Origin: Mangifera indica
Lineage: Eukaryota > Streptophyta > Magnoliopsida > Sapindales > Anacardiaceae
Length of the DNA stretch: 64,000 bases
Assembly: GCF_011075055.1 (NCBI RefSeq)
Contig: NC_058149.1
Span: 4,284,449 to 4,348,448 of the forward strand
Direction: 5' to 3'
Shown piece by piece: positions 56,165 to 64,000 of the stretch. Position 1 is the first letter of the stretch; each line of letters starts with the position of its first letter. The position numbers and the translations under genes are program-made. The notes beneath the pieces were generated by a model. The model saw only the letters and a list, made by a program, of their open reading frames with translations, did no database searches and had not been told where the DNA came from.

Positions 56165-58048
56165 TACACAATTGTTATTGAAGCCATATTAGCACAACTT
56201 CCACTACCCACTATGACTCAACACATTTTGCCATTGATGGTGCATCTAATTTGAAATATGTTAAGCCTATGATCTTCATGGAAATTGTTTTGAATGTGAA
56301 AGACCCTTCAAAACACTAACAGGTTCCATCATCCACCTCTTTAATCACTTGTTCCTTCCCTTTTTTTTGTTTTGGTAAGTAATTTTTTTAAGGTTTCATA
56401 ATGTGGTAGAAGCTTGAAACTAGGTCTTCTACACTCCACCAGTTTTGCTAACCCTTGATTTTTAACCTTGTCCTCCTTTTCACCTGTGGCTTTTTCACCA
56501 TCTTCCATGCCTTGGAAAGCTTTTTTAATCTCTTGTATCTCTTTAAGCATCATGACCCTCCTGTTAGGACAATTGGCTTGGAAGTGTCTATAGCCATGGT
56601 ACTTAAAGCACTTTTTGTCAAGTTGGTTAGGTTTCATAAGATTGGGTTTATCTTTAGGAGGTTACATCATCTTTTCCTTGTTATTGTCTTTGAAGGTGAC
56701 TTTGGGTTTGGAATAAGAGGTTGAACCCTTGGTAAAAGTAGTCCCCTTGGTGAATGTCTTGGAAACCAAATTCCTTCCTTTTTTGCTTCTTCATATTAAT
56801 GCCAAGTTTGCAAACATCATCAAATGTGCAATAAGGTTGCAACTTAAACATATTAGCTATATCTTGCCACAAATCCCCAAGAAATCTAGCAATAGTGGTG
56901 CATTTCCATCAAGACAATGCAACAACACATAACCCCAATTCTGGAAATTACTGTTCATATGGCACAGCATCAATTTATCTTTCAGTTTTAACCAATCAAA
57001 TGAACTCCAAATCATACAACTTATAGATCATTGGAAAGGGAATTCAAAGAGCTTTCTAATGATATATAATAGCAATCACAACTCATTCAACAAGGCATTC
57101 AAAACTTGTCTCAAATTTTACTGGCAAAAACTGGAAATTGCAAAATCATACACTATGAACAGTATCTGAGGCATACAACACACATTCAAATCTTCACACT
57201 TTGGATTTCAAGGGTAACAAGAAAATTAACCAAGGCATAAAGGAAAGTTCCACCAACCTTGGGGTCTTCCACCACCAATTCTTCCTCTGAGATGAATTGG
57301 ATAAAGGAAATGAGAAAAAAAGCCAACAAGCTTTCTTCAAATTTTCATTCAAAAGCAAAACCAAAACTTTTACAAATAAAGATCCACCCCTTTATATAGG
57401 AGGCATGGATGGCAATGATACAATATTTCCCACAAAAGTCAACTAAAATGGCATGAATTAAGCTAAGCCATTCATTCTAAACCAAGCCCATACATAGTAA
57501 TTAACTAAAGACAAAAGTTAGTTGCTTTTTCCTTAACTTTAGGAATGATGTTTCCTAACTAAAAAAACTAAATTTTAACTTAGTTCCAATGTAACTAAAA
57601 CCCAATTTTGGGCTCTTTGGGCTTCTCAAAATGATGCTTGGATGTTTGGGCCATTGGTGGACTTTAAAAGTTACACTTTTGGATCAATTGGAGCAAGTTA
57701 TTCATTTGGACCTTGGGTGGATGTAATAAGACTATATCCAAAAGTGGTTTTGGGCCAAAATTGAAGGTGCAATGCTTCCTTTGGCTTGGGATTTGCTAGA
57801 ACTTTATTCTTCTTGGCTTCAAAGGTTGCATGGAGACTTAAGGATGACTTGGAACCCAAAAATGACAATGGAGCTGCGTATACATCAAATAGTTTGCTCT
57901 TTCAATTTGAGCCTTTCACTCCTCATCATTAGTTTCTCAAATTCTCGAATATACTCTTCAACATTGTCATCTCTTGCTTGAGTGTGTGCAATTTGAGGTA
58001 GAGCTTTTGTTTATGGTTCTCAGGTAGAAATCTTTTCTTGAGAAGTTT
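56165..58048 (-). pseudogene. Element D: B-family gag-protease fragment, split by a solo LTR
   Basis: Minus-strand pieces: protease INGKMC and SGSCANMAS (about 56250-56170), knuckle CFKYHGYRHFQANCPNRR with Tyr for the second Cys (56637-56580), QDIANMFKLQPYCTFDDVCK (about 56870-56800) and, beyond the solo LTR, gag up to 58048 (ERANY-type FLPENHKQKLYLKL text). Pol and LTRs of D itself are not visible. Multiple stops. Confidence 0.8.
56896..57887 (-). mobile_element. Solo LTR of the B family
   Basis: 992 bp, plus strand TGGTGCATTTCC to GTATACATCA, with perfect AATAG at 56891-56895 and 57888-57892. It resembles the B LTR throughout (for example TGGGGTCTTCCACCACCAAT) but is clearly diverged. No internal domain lies beside it, so it arose by LTR-LTR recombination. 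Confidence 0.92.
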
Positions 58049-58834
58049 CTTTTGTTTTTTTTCGATGAATAAATATATATATTAAAGAAAACAAAAAAAA
58101 GAAACCAAAACTAAAAAAAAATTAAAGAAACCAAAAAGGAACAAAACAAGGCTCATCAAGCTTGACAAGTCTCCAAGCAAGATAACAAACTAAACTACAA
58201 AAGATCCTCATCCCATAAGACAAACCCTAGGTGTTGAGGTTGCAAACAAACAAAGCTAAAAAACCTAAACTCCATATACAATACTGGAATTTACTACCTC
58301 TCTTGAAGACCTATCTAAGGTTAAAACCTTGATAGGGTTCAAGAAAAGGAAAGAAACATAACTACAACCCTCTACGTAACAAAGGCAAAATAACAAAATA
58401 GACACACCCAGCCTAATACATTACTTGGTGGACATGAAGATGGTTCTTGGAAGAACCCACTTCAAGGTTATTTGCTCATTTTCTTAAGTGTTTGCTATCT
58501 TTGAAAGATTCGATGCTTTATCCTTCACCACCTTTCTAATTCTTTTTATCATAATTTCCTTGCTAGCTTCCCTATTAGAAAAGATTCAATCATTTTTTTT
58601 TTTCAGTAATTAAGTATATTAATGAAAAACATGGAAACACACTAAGCTCATCAAGCTTATCAAGGCAACAAGCAAGATATCTAATTTACTTGGAGTCTTT
58701 CTACATGCATTTTCAAGGAGCCTATTTGATTTACTTTGTTTAGTTGTTTTGTCTTTGTTGCTTATTTGTTGTGTTGGTGCATATCGCTTTTTGTTGCTTC
58801 AGATTTTATTCTTGTTGTTTCTTTCTAGTTTCAG
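58049..58834. mobile_element. LINE 3'-end fragments
   Basis: T-runs at about 58051-58058 and 58589-58600 start minus-strand LINE 3' ends ('gatgaataaatatatatatt', 'cagtaattaagtatattaat'). From about 58690 a plus-strand LINE 3' UTR begins, which continues past the solo LTR at 58835. No coding motif. Confidence 0.55.
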
Positions 58835-59723
58835 TGATGTGATCCATGGAAGACCAAGAACATGTGATCCAATAATGAAGGATTATGACAAGATTGTGGT
58901 AGGTTGGATAGCATTGAAAACATTAAAGACACAAGCTAAAGGTAAGGAGTATGATGTGGCAGTCAAAGATGATATGGCAAATGACATGGAGAGCATCAAG
59001 CACATGGGAAATGATATGGCACATCCTTGGTGACGTTTTTACTTGTTAAAATATGAAATGGAAGCTTAATTAGGCAAAAATTCATGTGAAAAAGTAAGAT
59101 AATTCAATTGAAGTTCGGTTTTCTGGTATTTCTAGTTTTCTAGTTGTTTAAAAGTTTTATTTGTTTTAAGAGTCTTAGTTTTATTTTCTTTAGAAATTAT
59201 AATTACATTAGGATTATTATTTAAGATTATTATTGTCTTATTTAGATTGTTATTATCCTAAAGATTAGGATTGTTATTATTCTAGAAATTATATTTGTTA
59301 TTATCCTATTTAGACTAGGACTATAAATAATCATGTAACCTTGGGATAGATGATACACAATGACTTAATGAAATTGTGAGATCTTTTGTGTTGATTCTTT
59401 TGAGAACTCATGAATTTATCAAGAATATTTTCTTGTGACGTTCAAATATGACTTATCGCTCTCTTTCTTTTCTACTTTAGAGTGTGACGTCAATTTATAC
59501 CTTTGATTCATGTCAATTATAGACATCGGGTCAATGTTTTTTACACCTTTGGTTCATGATTATCTATAATCATTGGGTGAAGGTTTTTATATTTTTGATT
59601 CGTGTCAATTATAGACATTGGCTCAAGGTTTTCTTTAATTTGAAATCTGATTTAGCTTTTCTGGGTTCCTAGCTTCCTTGCTTGCGTGTAGGGTCTCATA
59701 GTTCATTTGTGAGGTTTGCATCA
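58835..59723 (+). mobile_element. Solo LTR of the E family
   Basis: 889 bp, TGATGTGATCCATGG to GGTTTGCATCA, with perfect TTCAG at 58830-58834 and 59724-59728. The first part encodes a frame (HGRPRTCDPIMKDYDKIVVG to MGNDMAHPW) that in element E continues from the pol end, so it is an LTR-encoded protein tail and not a gene. The strand given is that of this tail. Confidence 0.9.
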
Positions 59724-59728
59724 TTCAG

Positions 59729-60256
59729 CCTTCTTGACTTCTATCTTTTTTAGAGAAGTAGATAGGATGTCAAGAGGTAGCCTTGCTTTTATTAACCTTT
59801 GGAAGTTTGTTTGTTGGATCATTGTATAGCTTTTTTCATTAACTCGAGGTTTTCTTGTCCTAAGGTAAGACTTTTTTTAGTTAACAAATTTTTAATTACC
59901 AAAAAAAACAAGCAAGATAGCAAAACAATTGAATACAAATCTCATTAGCACTTTTGTTTTTTTATTGAGTAATTTGGTTGTTCTCGGCTTAACTTAAGGA
60001 CATGTCCTAGGCAAGTCATTTTGTTTTTTGTGTTTGGTGTTTGTTAGTTTTTTGGCTTTATGGCCTTGCCTCTAGGTTGCTATCTCCCCTTGTGAGTGTA
60101 GATATCTTCTCAAGAGGTTTGTTTTCCTTTGCTTGTGCTGTTGGTGTTCTTGTCCATAGCTCGAGGTTTTATCCGTGACAAGGCTTTCTTTCCTTCCTAG
60201 GCTCGTGGTAAGACTCTTTTTGGTGTTAATAGATGTTTAATTACCAAAAAAAAAAA
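59729..60256 (+). mobile_element. Two LINE 3' UTR ends with poly(A)
   Basis: Plus-strand LINE tails end 'tttttaattacc' plus A-runs at about 59899-59907 and 60245-60255. Both contain the LINE tail phrases on 'aggttttcttgtcc' or 'gtcctaggcaag'. No coding region retained. Confidence 0.6.
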
Positions 60257-60780
60257 GCTTTACTTTGGGGCTACCTTGTATTATGTTTGGAGGGAGAGGA
60301 ATAATGTGCTTTATGATAGAGGATGGTCTTTAAAGGAAAGAACTGTCACTACCATTAAGGATTTGTGAGTGATCGAGTCTCTTTATCAAACATTTGGAGA
60401 TCTTATGATAATGATATCATTACGCTTAATTGGGACTTTTTTTTTTTGGTTGATTAAGCATATTGTGCTTAATTAGGATTTGTTGAGATCCATCTTTGTT
60501 TAGGCCTTTTTTTTTTTTTTTTTTGCTTCTTATAGGCTATTGGTTTGGATGCTTTATGTGTTTTGTTGGTGTCTTAATGCTTTTTTTTTTTTCCCTCTTT
60601 TTGGTTGCTAACTTTCCCTTGGCTTAGTTAGCTCTCAAGTAAAGGTGGTGTGGTTAGTGTGTTTGGCTTTAGCTCGGGGCTTTATCTATGGCAAGGCGTT
60701 GGCTTTCTTTCCTAACCCAAGGGCTTGTCCCATGGTAGGCTCTTTTTGGTTATAAATTTTTTTACCAAAAAAAAAAAAAA
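60257..60780 (+). pseudogene. LINE ORF2 C-terminal fragment with 3' UTR
   Basis: The plus strand gives GATLYYVWRERNNVLYDRGW and then KERTVTTIKDL, parallel to GATVYHIWKARNDICFGRGG near the end of LINE 1 ORF2. A 3' UTR and poly(A) at 60767-60780 follow. 5' truncated. Confidence 0.78.
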
Positions 60781-61210
60781 CCCTTATAGTAATTATGCAT
60801 GAGTTCTTGGCAAAGAAGAATGTTCTCACCAATGCACCAACTTCCCACAAAGGCACCTTGAGCTAATTAGCCATATTTTTGGTGATGCACTTGTAGATTG
60901 TGTTACAACAAGCAATAGGCCTATAGCCATTGTAAAAGAGAAGGGTTCGAAACTTTAGGGACAAAAGCAAGGATAATACAATTAACCTCTTTAAAAAGAT
61001 TACTCAAAATGAAGAAATGCCTGATTGCCTTCATTATATCTTCCCCAACAATGTCCCAAGTTGCCTTAAAGAAACAAGCACTATAAGCCATCCAGACTTA
61101 GGGCCTTATTATTATCCATAGCAAAGATGGTTTCCTTTATCTCCTCCTCCCCCACGTCCATGAGCATTTCTTTCTCTTCAAGGCCTACTCGAAACTTGAG
61201 AAGTCTTTTA
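60781..61210 (-). pseudogene. LINE ORF2 reverse transcriptase fragment
   Basis: The minus strand matches the RT of LINE 1 around its position 31550-31950: LMHNY-type text, GAFVGxxxIGENIL, then the IACCNT region and a DNNKA segment. Stops and gaps are frequent. It abuts the E LTR. Confidence 0.72.
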
Positions 61211-62878
61211 ATGAGTCATCTAATAATGAAAGACTATGACAAGAGTGTGGTAGGCTGGATAACATTGAGAACATTGAAGACACAAGCTAAATGTAAGAAG
61301 CATGATGTGGCATTCAAGGATGACATGGCAAATGATGTTGAGACTATCAAACACATGGGAAATGATATGGCACATCCTTGGTGACGTTTTTACTTGTCAA
61401 AATATGAAGTGGAAGCTTGATTAGGCAAAAGTTCATGTGAAGAAAATATTTCTAGTTTTCTAGTATTCAATTGAAATTTACCTTCCTAGTATTTTTAGTT
61501 TTCTAGTTGTTTAGGAGTTTTATTTGTTTTAAAACTCTTAGTTTTATTTTCTTTAGGAATTATAATTATATTATGATTATTATTTAGGATTATTATTATA
61601 CTAGAGATTATGTTTGATATTATCATGAGGCTATAAATAAATGTGTGACCCTGGGATAGATGATACACATTGGCATAATGAAATTGTGAGATCTTTTCTC
61701 TTGGTTTTTTTTTAGAACTCATGAACTTATCAAGAATATTTACTTATGGCATTCAAATATGACTTATCACTCTCCTTCTTTTCTATTCTAAAGTATAGCG
61801 TCAACTTATACCTTTGGTTCATGTCAATTATAGACATCGGGTCAAGGATGTTATGCATTTGGTTCATGATTATCCATAATCATTGGGTCAAGGTTTTTAT
61901 ACTTTTGGTTTGTGTTAATTATAGGCATTGGGTTAAAATTTTCTTTAATCTGAAATATGATTTAGCTTTTCTAAGCTCCTAGCTTCCTTGCTTGTGTGTA
62001 AGGTCTCATAGTTCTTCTTTGAGGTTAACATTAGTTTGTCATCAAAACTCGGCTCTAAATCAGCAAAAAGGGAAAAAAGCGAAATTAAAAAAGAGAAAAA
62101 ATGAAATTAAAAAAAAAAAGAAAAGTAAAGTTGTCTTTTTATTTGATTCCTTCCTATATTAGGAATCCTACAACTTAAGGAAAATAGATCTTGTTTGATA
62201 TAGACTTTATGTCTTTCCTAAATTGAAATAGGAAAGTGTAAATTAAAGGAATACACTTTATTTCTTTTCCAATTTGTAAAAGGATTTGCATCTAATTGAT
62301 TTTTCCCCTTAATATCTTGTGATCTTCTCTTATTCTCTTCCTAAATCTGCAAACTTCTTCCAAAAAAAAAAATCCGCAAACTTTATTATGCTTCTTGAAT
62401 TTTCCTTATTCTTGGTTTGTTCTTTTATCGCCTTCGTGTTTATCTTTGTTTTTTTCCTCTTTTGATCTTGGATTGTTGGAATTAGATTATTATAAGGTAA
62501 TTTGATTGAGATTGTTTGATTCAATAAAGAATTGAGAGAGGAAAGCTGAGTGAAAAAGAAAGAAGGCAAGAGACGTGAGCAACATTATTATGTGCAAACA
62601 CAAGAGATTGAGTGACATTTTGTTTTTTAGATGAGTGAAACACGTGAGGAAGTGTGTGAGGTTCCTTTCTAACATATTTTGTAGGTTACAATGATGTCAT
62701 CAAGTTAAAATAAAAGTTCAACTAAAAGTGAAGATTTGAAGACAAATCCTTTTAAAGAGATGGGGAATGATGTGATCCATAGAAGACCAAGAACGTGTGA
62801 TCCAATAATGAATGACTATGACAAGGGTGTGGTAAGCTAGCATTGAGAACATTGAAGACACAAGCTAAACTTAATAAT
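61211..62878 (+). mobile_element. Element E: internally deleted gypsy derivative
   Basis: 5' LTR 61211-62033 (start truncated by about 30 bp, ends GAGGTTAACATTA), then about 730 bp of leader-like sequence with an A-family-like phrase near 62640-62665, a coding remnant DLKTNPFKEMGND just before 62768 and the start of the 3' LTR (TGATGTGATCCATAG, from 62768). Gag, RT and integrase are absent. The 3' LTR is cut off at about 62878 by B-family LTR sequence. The DLKTNPFKE motif equals the pol end of A (DFRTNPFQE). Confidence 0.75.
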
Positions 62879-63701
62879 GCATACTTGGCTCCATCACCAT
62901 TGTTGGTTTTGAATCTTCCTCAGGCCTCCATGTCATGCAAGAGCTTAAGAAGAATGAAGATTTAGCCCTTCACAAGCTAAAGGAAGCAATACATGTTCAT
63001 TTTTTGCCCAATCTCACTTTTGGGCATAACATCAATGAATAGACTCAAGATCTACTTAAGTGACTTGTTTTATTTAGCCCAAAGAAGTCTTAAAAGAAGT
63101 CCATCACAAACCCAAGACATCCAAGACTCATTAGGAAGCTCATTGAGTCCAAAATCAAGTAATTAGTTGCTTTGGAACAAAATAGGAAGTTGGTTGATAA
63201 AGTTAGGGAACATGGTTCCTAAATTTAAGGAAAAGGGCAATAACTTTTGTCTCCTAGAACATTAAGAAGTATGGGGTTAGTTTATAATGTGAAGCTTAGC
63301 TTTGTTTAAAATATGTAAACTACTTGCTTTTTTGTTGACTTTTATTGGAAAATTGTAGCATTGCTGCCACCTCTTCATATACAAAGGGTGGCCTCCCAGT
63401 TGTTAAGTTTTTAACTTGTATTTTGAATGAGCTTGGTGATAAAGCTTTGAAGCCTTATCTCTCTTTTCCTTTATCTAATCATCTTAGAGGAATATTAGTG
63501 GTGGAAGACCCCAAGGTTGGTGGAGTTATTCCTTTTGATGCATACACGACTTCATCATCATTTTTGGGTTCCAAGTTATCCTTAAGTTTCCATGTAGCCT
63601 TTGAAGCCAAGAAGGATGAAGTTCTAGTAATTCCTAAGCCAAAAGAAGCCTTGCACCTTCAATTTTGGTCCAACTTCACTTTTGGGCATAACCTCATTAG
63701 T
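62879..63701 (+). repeat. B-family LTR fragments in head-to-tail order
   Basis: 62888-63544 resembles most of a B-family LTR on the plus strand, including GTGGTGGAAGACCCCAAGG (about 63500). From about 63545 the LTR start recurs (TTTTTGGGTTCCAAGTTATC, then GCCTTTGAAGCCAAGAAG), so a second LTR begins before the first is complete. A 140-residue frame across this stretch is not a gene. Confidence 0.65.
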
Positions 63702-64000
63702 TTTTTTTTTTTTTTGGTAATTGATAATAATTTTATACCAAGAAAAGGATATACAAGAGCAAACTAGGACAAACCCCTAGTTTGAGCTAAGCACAAGCAT
63801 ACCTAGGACAAGCCCCTAGGTTATGCCGAATACCAAGCCAACACATAAAGTCAAAATCAACTTAGACCGAAGATACTTCATACAACAAACCCTATGTAGT
63901 ACATCACTCTATGACTACTCAAATATAGCATGAGAGATACTCCAATTGTTTGCAATTGACACATTTTCACTAGACTTTTCCACCTTCTTCAAGCAATTTA
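63702..64000 (-). mobile_element. LINE 4, 3' end (continues past the window)
   Basis: A T-run at 63702-63716 on the plus strand is the poly(A). The sequence that follows parallels the 3' UTR and ORF2 C-terminus of LINE 1 (29419-29710); the minus frame ends with ANNW and IFE before a stop near 63925. Same family as LINE 1. Confidence 0.85.

Noticed and set aside
58749..59033. 94-codon frame ending in GNDMAHPW as a host gene
   Set aside because: It lies in an LTR that recurs at 61211 and 62768 and continues a pol frame in element E.
63345..63767. 140-codon frame as a gene
   Set aside because: It runs across two B-family LTR pieces and into a LINE tail.

Overview
The window is nuclear DNA of a flowering plant, most likely a eudicot. 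The evidence is the last exon of a plastid NifU-like gene, plant-type U1 and U2 snRNA loci with the plant upstream element plus TATA arrangement, and abundant plant Ty3/gypsy, L1-type LINE, hAT and MULE sequence. I cannot name the species. Most of the 64 kb is nested transposable elements; almost every transposon gene carries stops, frameshifts or deletions.

Layout. 1-1551: AT-rich MITE-like repeat in an intron, the NFU last exon (487-678) and its 3' flank. 1552-18238: a chromodomain-bearing Ty3/gypsy element (called C, minus strand, near-matching target duplications) whose left LTR has grown to 3.5 kb by tandem duplication. C is split by a second gypsy element (A2, plus strand, about 6046-12631). 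18239-24922: the least repetitive stretch, holding a decayed U2 snRNA locus, a U1 snRNA locus that lost its Sm site but kept promoter and 3' box, three unassigned exon-like islands, a MITE-like repeat and a MULE remnant. 24923-26992: gypsy fragment A3. 26993-about 35505: a hAT element with BED finger and dimerisation domain, interrupted by two LINE segments (29419-33256 and 33344-34508).

35909-55522: a nest of three levels. A LINE (plus strand, 13-bp target duplications, poly(A)) contains gypsy element A (36335-50405, minus), which contains gypsy element B (37961-44591, minus, perfect 5-bp duplication). A hAT-type MITE with a perfect 8-bp duplication (52773-53027) also sits in this LINE. 56165-64000: a gypsy gag fragment split by a solo LTR, a cluster of LINE 3' ends on both strands, another solo LTR, an internally deleted gypsy derivative, LTR fragments, and the 3' end of a LINE that continues past the window.

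Relations. A, A2 and A3 are one gypsy family; B, D, the solo LTR at 56896 and the fragments at 62.9-63.7 kb are a second; E and the solo LTR at 58835 are a third. In A and B the pol frame runs through the polypurine tract into the 3' LTR, a layout known from CRM-type elements. The MITE at 52773 shares termini with the large hAT element. No complete functional protein-coding gene is visible. The most unusual content is the linked U1/U2 snRNA pair, the asymmetric LTR expansion, the 39-bp repeat around a headless-tail LINE fragment, and the six-unit array near the hAT terminus.
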